A stretch of 64,000 bases of DNA. Origin: JASTVH01 sp042862465. Lineage in GTDB: Bacteria; Pseudomonadota; Gammaproteobacteria; Pseudomonadales; Oleiphilaceae. Below are positions 24,435-33,572 of the stretch, in pieces (positions within the stretch are counted from its first letter, which is position 1; every line of letters starts with the position of its first letter). Made by a program: the position numbers and the translations under genes. The notes below the pieces were generated by a model, which worked only from the letters and a program-made list of their open reading frames with translations, was not told the DNA's origin and ran no database searches. Where the stretch lies: the NCBI GenBank assembly GCA_042862465.1, contig JASTVH010000007.1, positions 271,205 to 335,204 of the forward strand, given 5' to 3'.

Positions 24435-25580
24435 TCAGGAGCGTTCTGAAAGCCATTCCACCCACTCCGGCCAGATCTGGGCAGGGGCCTTGGAGCCGGA
24501 GAGGATGCCCATGTGGCCGCCGGGCACCCGCAGTACCTTGGTATCGCTGGAACTGACCTGGTCCAGCAGCGCCTTGGCGCAGTCTTCGGTCACGATTTCG
24601 TCACTCCGGCCGCAGGTCAGCAGCACCGAGGCGCGAATCCGGCCGAGGCTGCCTTCGCCGCCTTCCATGGGCAGCTGGCCGCGAGCCAGTACATTCTCTT
24701 TCAGCAGGTAGGCCAGCGTGTCCTGAATGACGCCCCCGGGATAGGCCAGCATGCCATTGATGAAGGCATTCAGGGTGGCGTGGTTACTGACGTAATCCTC
24801 GTCGTGCAGGTTGCGCACCAGGGCGCCGAAATTCTGCACATGGGCCACCGGATTGGTGAGTTTGAACGCCAGGCTGTTGGCCCAGCCCGGGGAGCGCCAC
24901 CAGCGTTTACGCGTGTCATGGATGCGGAAGCCCATCAGATTCTCGGCGCCCGTGAGCACCCGTGACAGGCGCTGGTAGTAGCGGCCAAGACGTCCGTTGG
25001 CGTGGTAATCGCAGGGCGCACCCACCAGCACCAGGTTGGCGATATCCGGATCCCCCAGGGCCGCGGCGCAGTAGCTGAACAGGCCGCCAAAGCTCCAGCC
25101 ATGCAGCGTCAGCTTGCGCTCGCCGCTGTGTTCGCGCACCCGCTTGATCAGCTGCGGGACCCAATCGGCGAAGTAATGGGCCAGATCAAAATGGTTCTGC
25201 TGCCAGCCCGGCTCCCCCCAGTCGATCAGATAGACTTCAAACCCCCTGGCCCGCAGGTACTTCACCAGACTGCGATCTGGGAACAGGTCATAGAGTGCCA
25301 GGGTCACGGCCAGCGGCGGGACCAGCAGGATCGGCGTCCGGTAAGTGTGGGACGCCACGGCCACCGACTCCCCTTCCACCTCAATACTGTCGGTGTCCAG
25401 GGGCGGGTAGTACCGAAGGCTGACAATGCCTTCCTGAAAGATGACGTCGTAGGGCGTATCGCCGGACTGGATCAGACTCTGCGGCTTGCGACGCAGGCGT
25501 CCGGCGTTGCTGACCGCTTGCCGGGTTCGCTGCAGAAGATCGGAAGACAGATGCGACAAGGAACCTAACACCATAATCAC
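24435..25580 (-). CDS. PhaC-like alpha/beta hydrolase with serine nucleophile
   Basis: 381 residues resembling class III poly(hydroxyalkanoate) synthases: TPILLVPPLAVTLALYDL, the box FEVYLIDWGEPGW, a late Asp in CGRSDEIV and His in GGHMGIL. At the nucleophile elbow, synthases have G-x-C-x-G with cysteine; this protein has GWSFGG with Ser163. It is therefore more likely an esterase/hydrolase or thioesterase of the PhaC superfamily than a true polymerase. There is no signal peptide and no phaE, phaP or phaR gene nearby. ATG 25574 is an alternative start. Confidence 0.8.
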   Translation of the reverse strand: MIMVLGSLSHLSSDLLQRTRQAVSNAGRLRRKPQSLIQSGDTPYDVIFQEGIVSLRYYPPLDTDSIEVEGESVAVASHTYRTPILLVPPLAVTLALYDLFPDRSLVKYLRARGFEVYLIDWGEPGWQQNHFDLAHYFADWVPQLIKRVREHSGERKLTLHGWSFGGLFSYCAAALGDPDIANLVLVGAPCDYHANGRLGRYYQRLSRVLTGAENLMGFRIHDTRKRWWRSPGWANSLAFKLTNPVAHVQNFGALVRNLHDEDYVSNHATLNAFINGMLAYPGGVIQDTLAYLLKENVLARGQLPMEGGEGSLGRIRASVLLTCGRSDEIVTEDCAKALLDQVSSSDTKVLRVPGGHMGILSGSKAPAQIWPEWVEWLSERS

Positions 25581-25701
25581 TCAAACATCGTTGCCCAAAA
25601 ACAGCAGTGGATCATAAACGGGCGGACGACGCATTGACCGTTGCGTGAAAGCCGGTGTCAGATCGGCGATTCACCCGCTTACCAATCGGCTATCAGGCGC
25701 G

Positions 25702-26394
25702 CTAGCGCAGCGCCTTTTGCAACCACTGCTGGCCCCGCTCCGACGCCAGACCATCGGCCCAGCGGGTGGTTTCCGGAAGCCGATAACGGGTCACGCAGGC
25801 CATCACATACCGGATGGCGGCAGGCAGGCTGATGCGATGCCCGGGTGAGATGAACAGCGGCTTCACGCCTTCCCGGGTGCGCAGGACGGCACCGATTTCC
25901 TCGTCGCCATCGAGCAACGGGGTCCACTCCCCTTTCCCCTCGGGAACCGGAGCATGGGTGCCAATCAGCCGGCTCTTGGCCACCCCAATGGCCGGCAGGC
26001 CCGTCAGCAACCCGATATGGGACGCAATCCCCAGCCGACGCGGATGGGCAATGCCCTGCCCGTCACAAAGCAGCAGATCGGGTTTTTGCCGCAGCTGTTC
26101 CAGTGCCTTGAGAATCACCGGGCACTCCCGGAACGACAGCAACCCCGGCACGTAGGGAAAGCTCACGGGCAGCCGGGCAATGGCATGATCCACCAGTTCC
26201 AGCCCGTCCAACGTCAACACCACAATCGCCGCACGCGCGGTATCACGGTTCTCAAACCCCACATCCACCCCGGCCACATAGCGCACTTCGGGCAGCTCGT
26301 CCCGCAACACGACCTTCCCGGCCAGCGTGCGCTGCAGGGCGATGGCGTCCCGGGTTGTTAGGTTGGCCCATTGCTTGGACAGATCCGGTGTCAT
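25702..26394 (-). CDS. nfi: Endonuclease V (deoxyinosine 3' endonuclease)
   Basis: 230 residues. Endonuclease V cuts DNA one nucleotide 3' of deaminated bases such as hypoxanthine. The conserved metal-ligand motif appears as YVAGVDVGF, the second acidic site is in LLCDGQGIAHPRRLG, and the product-binding region is IGVAKSRLIGTH with the late His in SPGHRISLPAA. The length is typical. The chosen start at 26394 begins with the family-like MTPDLSKQWANLT; the frame is open for 87 more codons, but those have no protein-like character. Monocistronic. Confidence 0.95.
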   Translation of the reverse strand: MTPDLSKQWANLTTRDAIALQRTLAGKVVLRDELPEVRYVAGVDVGFENRDTARAAIVVLTLDGLELVDHAIARLPVSFPYVPGLLSFRECPVILKALEQLRQKPDLLLCDGQGIAHPRRLGIASHIGLLTGLPAIGVAKSRLIGTHAPVPEGKGEWTPLLDGDEEIGAVLRTREGVKPLFISPGHRISLPAAIRYVMACVTRYRLPETTRWADGLASERGQQWLQKALR

Positions 26395-26647
26395 TGCAAA
26401 AGCCCGATGGCATTTTCGGCGACGGTAGCAGGCCGTCGATCCAGGCTCAAGCCATGGGGGACACCATGCACCGGCCCGAAAGTGCAAATGGGGGAAACGG
26501 CCCTCGTCACTACGTCTCTGATTTCCCGCATGGTTTTTAAAGCACCGGAAAAAACATGACAGGAATGTGAATTGGTACTTTTGTGCATTTATGGATTTCT
26601 TGTATTTTTGTGCCATATCTACAGCGGCCAAAAACCCGAGAAGCCCC

Positions 26648-27883
26648 ATGAACAAGCCACGGATTCAAACGACAGCCTGCCACCGCACAGCGTTTTCCAG
26701 GATCACACTGGGGATGGCCCTCATGGCACTCGCAGCCAGCAGCTCGGTCCTGGCGGAGCTCAAGCCGATGAATAACAGCGAGATGTCCGAAGTGACCGGC
26801 CAGGCCTTCCTGTCCATTGACCGGACGAGCCACCCGGTCCAGACCGATCTGTCCTACACCCGGATCAACCTGGGTATGGATGTCGAAACCAAGCTCAATG
26901 CCGACGTTCTTGAGCTGGGCCGCTACGAAAGGGAGGGAGAGAGTCAGCCGTCCGATATCCTGATCAACAATTTCGGACTCGGGTATATCAACAACAAGGA
27001 GTTTTTCCAGGAAAACAACTATATCCCCCGTGTGGCAGGCGATTACGCCGAAGGCGAGATCGTGCCCTTCACGATCAAGGACCCCTATCTGGAGTTTGCT
27101 TACGACGAAAGCACCAACGAAATGGTGGGGGTGCGCCTCGGATTTGGCGAAGCCATGGGCATGATGACCGGCAGCATCCAGTCCATGACCGGTAATGTGA
27201 ACGTGGCCATTAAAGACGACGCCTCAGGGATCAAGGCCGCTCATGAGTACAAGACCAGTCAGCCCGACTACGAGCTGCAACCCATCGATGACCTGTTGAC
27301 GCTGCTGACCCCCTACCTGGTGGGCGGCTCCCCTATCGAAGCACCGGCAGAACTGTCGACCACCGGTGGCGAATCCGATCCGGTGCGCGCCACGCATATC
27401 GGGATGCTCAATGGCTCCGACTTCATCGTGAAGGACGTCAACAAACTGATCGCCGGGCCGGTGGGGTTGCTGAAGCCGTTACTGAGCAGTCCCCTTGAAA
27501 TCCAGGGCTGCAGTGGCTTTTTCGATTTTTCCTGCGACCTCTATATCGAGTCCCAGGGCTGCAAGATGCTGGGAATCGACACCTGCTTCCCATTGAGCAA
27601 GTTCCAGAACCTGCCCGTTGGCAAGCTCTCGAGCGATAAAAAGGAAATTGTCGCCCCCGTGCCGGGCATGTTCCTGTCTTTCCAGTCCCGGGACGGCCTG
27701 CCCTGGGCCACCACCAAACGAAGCGGCGATGCCCAGAGCGCCGAGGATTTCATCAAGACCACCAGCGGCGCCTTCTTCAACGTGCCCAACGGGGTCCTTG
27801 AGGTAAACCTTAGCGAGGTTTACAAGCCCCAAGTACCCGCGATCCGCCAGGAGTACATCAATCGCGGCAAGGGGCTTTTCTAG
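26648..27883 (+). CDS. Secreted DUF6160-like protein
   Basis: A 411-residue precursor. After an amino-terminal signal peptide (cleavage near SSVLA-ELKP) comes the motif ELKPMNNSEMSEVTGQAFLSID, seen here as KPMNNSEMSEVTGQA, typical of a family found in Marinobacter, Alcanivorax and Acinetobacter-type genomes (DUF6160/FilA-like, named from memory). The body is a long, acidic, probably beta-rich domain with four clustered cysteines in two pairs (IQGCSGFFDFSCDLY and SQGCKMLGIDTCFP). It is preceded by an AT-rich stretch rather than a strong ribosome site. Function unknown; surface or fimbria-associated location is an inference. Confidence 0.7.
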   Translation: MNKPRIQTTACHRTAFSRITLGMALMALAASSSVLAELKPMNNSEMSEVTGQAFLSIDRTSHPVQTDLSYTRINLGMDVETKLNADVLELGRYEREGESQPSDILINNFGLGYINNKEFFQENNYIPRVAGDYAEGEIVPFTIKDPYLEFAYDESTNEMVGVRLGFGEAMGMMTGSIQSMTGNVNVAIKDDASGIKAAHEYKTSQPDYELQPIDDLLTLLTPYLVGGSPIEAPAELSTTGGESDPVRATHIGMLNGSDFIVKDVNKLIAGPVGLLKPLLSSPLEIQGCSGFFDFSCDLYIESQGCKMLGIDTCFPLSKFQNLPVGKLSSDKKEIVAPVPGMFLSFQSRDGLPWATTKRSGDAQSAEDFIKTTSGAFFNVPNGVLEVNLSEVYKPQVPAIRQEYINRGKGLF

Positions 27884-28009
27884 AGGCCGTTAGGCTTCAG
27901 TGGTGGACACGTAAAGGAACTGCCGGGAAGGGAACAGCGGTGGGGATATTGGCTGATGCCCGGTGTCGGCGCCGGAGGCCAACTTCAGGCCTCCCACGCC
28001 ACATCGCCA

Positions 28010-29188
28010 TCAATCATCCAGATGCTTGCTCAACAGCGCATGATAGATCTCCCGATCGCCCACCGCGCCCACCAGCTTGCCTTCGTTTTCCACCAACAGG
28101 CTGTGGCCGGTGAAGTAGCGAATCTCCACCGCTTCCAGCATGGAGGCCTTCAAGGGCACCCGGGTCGGCAGGCGCTGCAGGGACTCGATGGGTTGACCCG
28201 GTTCCCAGGCCTGAAGTTCGAAGGTCTGACCATGGTGGGACACCTGGGCCTGCTCGACTGAATCCGCGGGCAATAGCCAATAGTCGTTGCGCTTGCTGAT
28301 ACAGCGCCAGCCCTCTGCATCCGGTTCCACCTCGGTCAGATCCTGCATGATCGAGTCCACGCTCAGCACGCTCAGCGGGTTGGTGGAGGCGACGAAGTTC
28401 TTCACGTAGTCGTCGGCCGGATGCAGGACAATGTCTTCCGGCTTGCCCTGCTGGACGATCTGGCCGTCCTTCATGATGGCGATCTTGGAGCCGATCTTGA
28501 GAGCTTCGTCCAGGTCGTGACTGACGAAGACAATGGTCTTGTGCAGTTCCTTCTGCAGCTGCAGCAGTTCATCCTGCAGCTGTTCCCGAATCAGCGGGTC
28601 AAGGGCGGAGAACGGTTCGTCCATCAGCAGGATGTCCGATTCGGTCGCCAGTGCCCGGGCCAGGCCGACACGCTGGCGCATGCCGCCCGAGAGTTCGTCC
28701 GGCCGGCACTTGGCCCATTCCGCCAAGCCCACCAACTCCAGCTGTTTGCGGGTTTTCTCGCGCCGCTGGGCCTTGGACAGCCCTTGCAGCTCAAGGCCAA
28801 AGGCCACGTTCTCTTCCACGGTCAGCCAGGGCATCAGGGCGAAGCTCTGGAACACCATGGAAATACGCTTGGTCCGCAACTGGCGCTGCACCGTTTCCGA
28901 GGCCTGGGTGAAGTCGATGGACTCGCCCTCATCCTCGATACGGATGGCGCCGCTGGTCACCTCGTTGAGCCCGTTGACGCAGCGCAACAGGCTCGACTTG
29001 CCGGAGCCGGACAGCCCCATCAGCACACAGATCTCGCCCTTGTTGACCTTGAGATTGGCTTCCTGCACACCGACCACCAGGCCGGTCTGTTCGCGGATGG
29101 CGTCCCGGCCAAGCCCCTGCTCGATCAACGGCAAGGCCCGCTGGGGCTGTTTGCCGAAGACCACGTTGACGTTGTCGAATTCGATCAT
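28010..29188 (-). CDS. choV: Choline/betaine ABC transporter ATP-binding protein
   Basis: 392 residues. The ABC ATPase has Walker A GLSGSGKSS, Q-loop VFQSFALMPWLTV, signature LSGGMRQRVGLARAL, Walker B ILLMDEPFSALDP and an H-loop SHDLDEAL. The amino-terminal insert LIEQGLGRDAIREQTGL is typical of choline-specific ChoV/ProV. The C-terminal extension after residue 270 ends in a single CBS-like module (LLVENEGKLVGAVGDREIYHALL), possibly an osmosensing part. The start is at MIEFDNVNVVFG. It directly follows choW (1 bp gap), forming choXWV. Confidence 0.95.
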   Translation of the reverse strand: MIEFDNVNVVFGKQPQRALPLIEQGLGRDAIREQTGLVVGVQEANLKVNKGEICVLMGLSGSGKSSLLRCVNGLNEVTSGAIRIEDEGESIDFTQASETVQRQLRTKRISMVFQSFALMPWLTVEENVAFGLELQGLSKAQRREKTRKQLELVGLAEWAKCRPDELSGGMRQRVGLARALATESDILLMDEPFSALDPLIREQLQDELLQLQKELHKTIVFVSHDLDEALKIGSKIAIMKDGQIVQQGKPEDIVLHPADDYVKNFVASTNPLSVLSVDSIMQDLTEVEPDAEGWRCISKRNDYWLLPADSVEQAQVSHHGQTFELQAWEPGQPIESLQRLPTRVPLKASMLEAVEIRYFTGHSLLVENEGKLVGAVGDREIYHALLSKHLDD

Positions 29189-29189
29189 A

Positions 29190-30032
29190 TCAGCCTGCCG
29201 TTCTCTGCCGTTGTTTGAAGAATCGATCCAGCCAGATGGCAATCAGGACGATGGCCAGGCCGGCTTCGAAACCCTTGGCGATATCGACGGTATTGAGCGC
29301 CCGCACCACCGGCACACCCAGCCCTTCGGCCCCGACCAGGGCGGCGATCACCACCATGGAGAGCGAGAGCATGATGCACTGCGTGATACCGGCCCCGATG
29401 GAAGCCATGGCTGCCGGCAGCTCCACCTTGAACAGCAGTTGCCGGTGGGTACAGCCAAACGCCTGCCCGGCTTCCACCAGCTCCTTGGGCACTTCGGAAA
29501 TGCCCAGATAGGTGAGGCGAATCGGTGCCGCGATGGCGAAGATCACCGTGGAAATCACCCCGGGCACCACACCCAGGCCGAACAGGGTGAGGGTCGGGAT
29601 CAGGTAGACGAACGGCGGGATGGTCTGCATCAGGTCCAGCACCGGCTGCATCACCCGGTAAATCCAGGGCCGGTGGGCGGCAAAGATGCCCAGCGGTACG
29701 CCGATGGCGATACAGATCACGGTGGCGTAGAGCACCAGGGAGAGCGTCGCCATGGTGTCTTCCCAGTAACCCAGATTCCAGATCAGGCCAAAGGCCACCA
29801 CGGTAAACACCGGCATGCCCCAGCGACGGTGCCAGGCGATCGAAGCCAGTGTCAGAAGCGCTATCAATACGCTCGGATGAACCCACAGGAGCCCTTCGGT
29901 CAGACCATGGATGAGGAAGCCGAGATTCTCGGAAATGGCGTCGAAAAAACCGCCACCGTTGTCCACGAGAAAATCGACCAGCTTCTCCATGGCCTCGCCG
30001 AAGGGAAGCTTGTATTCGGTTATCCAACTCAT
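29190..30032 (-). CDS. choW: Choline/betaine ABC transporter permease
   Basis: 280 residues, an inner-membrane permease of the OpuA/ProW type. The amino-terminal amphipathic helix is followed by about six membrane segments. The EAA loop is visible in SEVPKELVEAGQAFGCTHRQ and LLFKVELPAAMASIGAG. It forms the membrane channel with ChoV and receives choline from ChoX. It lies between choX (76 bp upstream) and choV (adjacent). Confidence 0.95.
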   Translation of the reverse strand: MSWITEYKLPFGEAMEKLVDFLVDNGGGFFDAISENLGFLIHGLTEGLLWVHPSVLIALLTLASIAWHRRWGMPVFTVVAFGLIWNLGYWEDTMATLSLVLYATVICIAIGVPLGIFAAHRPWIYRVMQPVLDLMQTIPPFVYLIPTLTLFGLGVVPGVISTVIFAIAAPIRLTYLGISEVPKELVEAGQAFGCTHRQLLFKVELPAAMASIGAGITQCIMLSLSMVVIAALVGAEGLGVPVVRALNTVDIAKGFEAGLAIVLIAIWLDRFFKQRQRTAG

Positions 30033-30108
30033 AGGAGCGATCTCGGTTCGTTAAAAATTCACCGGCGCACCCGAAGGCGCACCGGTGAGGTGAGGCAGGA
30101 GCAACGAC

Positions 30109-31044
30109 TTACTTGAGAGATTGCTGAACAGCAGGCAGTGCCGGCTTGCCGTCCAGGGTTTGCACGCCTGCCAGCCACTTGTTGAGGACGCCCGGGTTGT
30201 TCTTCAGCCATTCATGGGCGGCGTCACTCGGCTCCATGCCGTCGTCCAGGATCTTGCCCATAACCTCGTTTTCCATGGCCAGGGAGAATTCCAGGTTGTT
30301 GAAGAACACACCCAGGTTCGGACACTCCTTGGTGTAGCCGGCGCGCACATTGGTGTACACGGTGGCACCGCCATAGTTCGGACCGAAATAGTCGTCACCA
30401 CCGGCAAGGTAGTCGATGTCGAAGTTGGCGTTCATGGGGTGCGGCTCCCAGGCCAGGAACACGACCCAGTCATCACGCTTGATGGCACGCTTGACCTGGG
30501 ACAGCATGCCCGCCTCACTGGACTCAACCAGACGGAAGTCACCCAGACCGAAGGCGTCCTTGTCGATCATGTCCTGGATCAGGCGGTTGCCGTCGTTACC
30601 CGGCTCGATGCCGTAGATGCGCTCGTCGAACTTGTCGGCGTTCTTGGCGATGTCGGCGAAGCTGGTCACGCCGGCCTCATACACATATTTCGGCACCGCC
30701 AGAGTGTACTTGGCCCCTTCCAGGTTCACGCGCAGTTTCTCGACCGAGCCGTCGTCAAGATAGGGCTGGATATCACCCTTCATGGTCGGCATCCAGTTAC
30801 CCAGGAAAACGTCGATGTCTTCGTTCTTGAGAGAACGGTAGGTCACGGGCACGGACAGGATCTTGGTTTCCGGCTCATAGCCCATGGCGTCCAGCACCTC
30901 GGAGGTCAGCGCCGTGGTGGCGGTGATATCGGTCCAGCCGACATCGGAGAACCGTACATTCTTGCATTCAGGGTTGGGCTCGGCCGCCCAGGAACCTACG
31001 CTAACCAGAAGACCCGTCAGGGCCAGTAACAGGGTTCGCATCAT
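30109..31044 (-). CDS. choX: Periplasmic choline-binding protein
   Basis: A 311-residue precursor with signal peptide ending GSWA-AEPNPE. It is an OpuAC/ChoX-fold receptor: VRFSDVGWTDITATTALT, DVFLGNWMPTM, WEPHPMNANFD and aromatic residues consistent with an aromatic box that holds the trimethylammonium group. It supplies choline (or a related compound) to ChoWV. The start 31044 has an ideal AAAGGAGTGAG site. It follows betB by 85 bp on the same strand, so betI-betB-choXWV may form one transcript. Confidence 0.94.
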   Translation of the reverse strand: MMRTLLLALTGLLVSVGSWAAEPNPECKNVRFSDVGWTDITATTALTSEVLDAMGYEPETKILSVPVTYRSLKNEDIDVFLGNWMPTMKGDIQPYLDDGSVEKLRVNLEGAKYTLAVPKYVYEAGVTSFADIAKNADKFDERIYGIEPGNDGNRLIQDMIDKDAFGLGDFRLVESSEAGMLSQVKRAIKRDDWVVFLAWEPHPMNANFDIDYLAGGDDYFGPNYGGATVYTNVRAGYTKECPNLGVFFNNLEFSLAMENEVMGKILDDGMEPSDAAHEWLKNNPGVLNKWLAGVQTLDGKPALPAVQQSLK

Positions 31045-31129
31045 CTCACTCCTTTCTCGTCTCGTTATAGTGATAGGAACAGGCCCGGCCAGACATCGCC
31101 GGACCTGGTACGACAAAAGATTCGCGCTG

Positions 31130-32593
31130 TCAGAACGGGGCTTCCATGGTCCCCATGCCCACGTAAACAGACTTGATCTGGGTGACGTGATCCAGCGCCG
31201 CTCGGCCGTTTTCACGTCCGATGCCGGAGCGTTTGTAGCCGCCCACGGGCATTTCCGCGGGCGAGTCACCCCAGCTGTTGATCCAGCAGATACCGGCCTG
31301 CAGCTGGTGAATCACGCGATGGGCACGGCGGATATCCTGGGTAAAGACGCCCGCGGCCAGCCCGTATTCGGTGTCGTTGGCGCGGCGAATCACCTCGTCC
31401 TCGTCATCAAAGACCAGCACGGCCATCACCGGCCCGAAAATTTCCTCGCGCACGATGCGCATGTCATCCCGGCAATCGGTGAACACGGTCGGCTCAACAA
31501 AATAGCCGCCCTCACAACCGGCAGGCTTCACCTGCTGGCCACCACAGGCCAGGGTTGCCCCCTCGGTCTGGCCCTGACGGATATAGCCGAGAACCTTATC
31601 CAGGTGCTCCCTGGAAATCAGGGCGCCGAGATTGGTGTCCGGATCCTTGGGATCGCCGATGACGATGTTGTCGCGAGTACGCTGGAGCAGTCGCTCCATA
31701 AAGTGATCATAGATGCCACGGTGCACGAAGACCCGGGTGCCGTTGGTACAGATCTCGCCCTGGGTGTAGAAATTGCCCATCATGGCCCCGGAGACTGCCT
31801 CCTCGACATCGGCATCGTCGAAAATGACCATGGGCGACTTGCCCCCCAGCTCCAGGGTCACGGGTTTCAGGGTTTTAGCGGCATCCCCCATGATGGTGCG
31901 ACCGGTGCCCGCCTCGCCGGTAAAGGAGATCTTGGCGATGGCTTCGTGACCGGTCAGCATCTGGCCGGCGCGATAGTCGCCATGAATGACGTTGAAAACA
32001 CCCGGAGGCATGCCCGCCTCGATAAAGATCTCCGCCAGCTTCTGGGCCCCCAGCGGCGTCTCTTCGGACGGCTTGAAGATCATGCTGTTGCCGGCGGCCA
32101 GCACCGGTGCCGACTTCCAGCAGGCAATCTGCAGGGGGTAGTTCCAGGCCCCGATACCGCCGCAGATTCCCAGCGGCTCACGGCGGGTGTAGTAGAAGGC
32201 GCTGCCCAGATCCTGGGCCGATCCTTCCAGTCCTGCCGCTTCACCGGCAAAGAACTCAAGGCTGTCGGCCCCGGTGACCACATCCACGGTGCTGGCCTCC
32301 TGCCAGGGCTTGCCGGTATCGGCCACCTCGACAGCCGCCAATTCGTCGTTACGCTCGCGCAGCAGCGCCACGGCGCGATTGAGGATGCGGCCGCGCTCCA
32401 AACCGGTCATGGCCGACCAGGCTTCGAACCCCCGGCGCGCGGAGGCCACCGCCGCGTCCATCACCGCCTCATCCGCCTGTTCCACGCGATAGATCACCTC
32501 GCCCGTGCCGGGGTAGACCACGTCAAAGGTCTCTCCGGACACATTGTGGCAGGGTTGGCCGTCAATAAAGGCTGCGTAAACGGGTAATGTCAT
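31130..32593 (-). CDS. betB: Betaine-aldehyde dehydrogenase
   Basis: 487 residues, converting betaine aldehyde to the osmoprotectant glycine betaine with NAD(P)+. The aldehyde dehydrogenase motifs are in order: GAWNYPLQIACWKSAPVLAAGN, the glutamate in LELGGKSPMVIF, the catalytic cysteine in GEICTNGTRVF, and the late EEIFGPVMAVLVF. Its start overlaps the stop of betI by 4 bp. The choline dehydrogenase needed for the previous step is encoded 7 kb away (39620-41317). Confidence 0.96.
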   Translation of the reverse strand: MTLPVYAAFIDGQPCHNVSGETFDVVYPGTGEVIYRVEQADEAVMDAAVASARRGFEAWSAMTGLERGRILNRAVALLRERNDELAAVEVADTGKPWQEASTVDVVTGADSLEFFAGEAAGLEGSAQDLGSAFYYTRREPLGICGGIGAWNYPLQIACWKSAPVLAAGNSMIFKPSEETPLGAQKLAEIFIEAGMPPGVFNVIHGDYRAGQMLTGHEAIAKISFTGEAGTGRTIMGDAAKTLKPVTLELGGKSPMVIFDDADVEEAVSGAMMGNFYTQGEICTNGTRVFVHRGIYDHFMERLLQRTRDNIVIGDPKDPDTNLGALISREHLDKVLGYIRQGQTEGATLACGGQQVKPAGCEGGYFVEPTVFTDCRDDMRIVREEIFGPVMAVLVFDDEDEVIRRANDTEYGLAAGVFTQDIRRAHRVIHQLQAGICWINSWGDSPAEMPVGGYKRSGIGRENGRAALDHVTQIKSVYVGMGTMEAPF

Positions 32594-33189
32594 GCCGTCA
32601 CTTTCCCACTCATCTGGATGGTTTGGTCAATGTAGGACCGGCACAAACGCACGGCCTGCGCTGTCTGCAAGCGCCCTTCACTCAGGGCCGCCCGCAACCA
32701 GAAACCGTCGATCAGGGCCGCGATGCTCTGGGCCGTGCCGGCCACTTCGTCTTCCGGCAGCAGTTCGCGCAGGGAGTACTTCAGATTTGCGATCAGGCGG
32801 CGCTCGTTGACCCGCTGCAGGCGCGCCAAATCCGGGCTGTGCATCGCCTGGGCCCAGAAGGCCAGCCAGGTCTTGGCGGACTTGCGCACGGTCTGGGCGC
32901 CGGAGAAATTGGCGTCGACAATGGCCATCAGCCGCGAATGCGGGTCCTTCGGCCGGGCTTCCAGAGACTCCAGGAGGTCCCGCTGCAACAGTGACAGCAG
33001 ATACCGCATGGTGGCCTCCAACAGCCCCTGTTTGCCACCAAAGTAGTGGCTGACGATGCCAACCGACAACCCCGAGGCCTCACTGATCTTGCCGATGGTG
33101 GTGGCCTGGAAGCCGTGCTCCTCGATCACTTTCAGGGTGGCGTCAATCAGTTCCTGCCGACGTATTTTCTCTATGGGCACCGGCGCCAT
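32590..33189 (-). CDS. betI: TetR-family choline-responsive repressor BetI
   Basis: 199 residues. The amino-terminal TetR helix-turn-helix is RRQELIDATLKVIEEHGFQ / SEASGLSVGIVSHYFGGKQGLLEA, followed by a BetI-like ligand domain (RLMAIVDANFSGAQTVRKSAK, LAFWAQAMHSPDLARLQ). BetI represses bet genes until choline is present. The start at 33189 follows a GAGGAGCGA site. It is the first gene of the betIB unit, and a matching dyad lies 45 bp upstream. Confidence 0.95.
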   Translation of the reverse strand: MAPVPIEKIRRQELIDATLKVIEEHGFQATTIGKISEASGLSVGIVSHYFGGKQGLLEATMRYLLSLLQRDLLESLEARPKDPHSRLMAIVDANFSGAQTVRKSAKTWLAFWAQAMHSPDLARLQRVNERRLIANLKYSLRELLPEDEVAGTAQSIAALIDGFWLRAALSEGRLQTAQAVRLCRSYIDQTIQMSGKVTA

Positions 33190-33572
33190 ATTCGCTCCTC
33201 TCTGCGAACCGGCCTGAACATACATTCAGTGTATTGAATACGTGTTCAAGCAGTCTAATCATTCGAACACTAAAGATCAAACTTCCCGCGAAGCTGATCG
33301 TAAAGCCCTGTAAAAAAGCGCCGCAAAGCGCTACCCACCGGCTCCCGAAAAGCGAAGGCCGATAATTCATTAGAGGTCTTCATAAATGCACCGCAGCCCG
33401 CACTTGGCTGCCTTTCCAGCATACCCCGCCTTTGTCGCCGGTCGTAGCCGCCAGCCCAAAGTTCTTCGCGGCCCGGATCTGCAGATGGCGATACCAGGAC
33501 AGCAGTGAGCCTGAAAGCGGTTTACTACGTAAGAGTCTAGACAGACATCGATTAAAAGGTGGGAGCCGGGCA
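33190..33572. promoter_or_regulatory. betI upstream region with BetI-like operator
   Basis: A 383-bp gap between betI and a divergent zinc-ribbon gene. It holds the dyad TTGAATACGTGTTCAA (33234-33249; form TTGAA-N6-TTCAA), with a second overlapping imperfect dyad ATTCA-N6-TGAAT starting near 33223. The spacing equals that of the dyad before betA at 41459-41474. Nothing gene-like is seen in the rest. Confidence 0.65.

Noticed and set aside
26750..26800. Bacteriocin-type leader resemblance (MSEVTGQ) in the secreted DUF6160-like protein
   Set aside because: The motif follows a Sec signal peptide and is fused to a large domain; no peptide-processing transporter is nearby.
31045..31129. Possible riboswitch between betB and choX
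   Set aside because: Only a short GGTCCGG/CCGGACC-like hairpin is present; no conserved aptamer pattern is recognised.
30884..32587. Long open frame on the + strand opposite betB and choX
   Set aside because: It runs antisense to strongly recognised genes and its protein has no domain-like pattern; an effect of high GC content.
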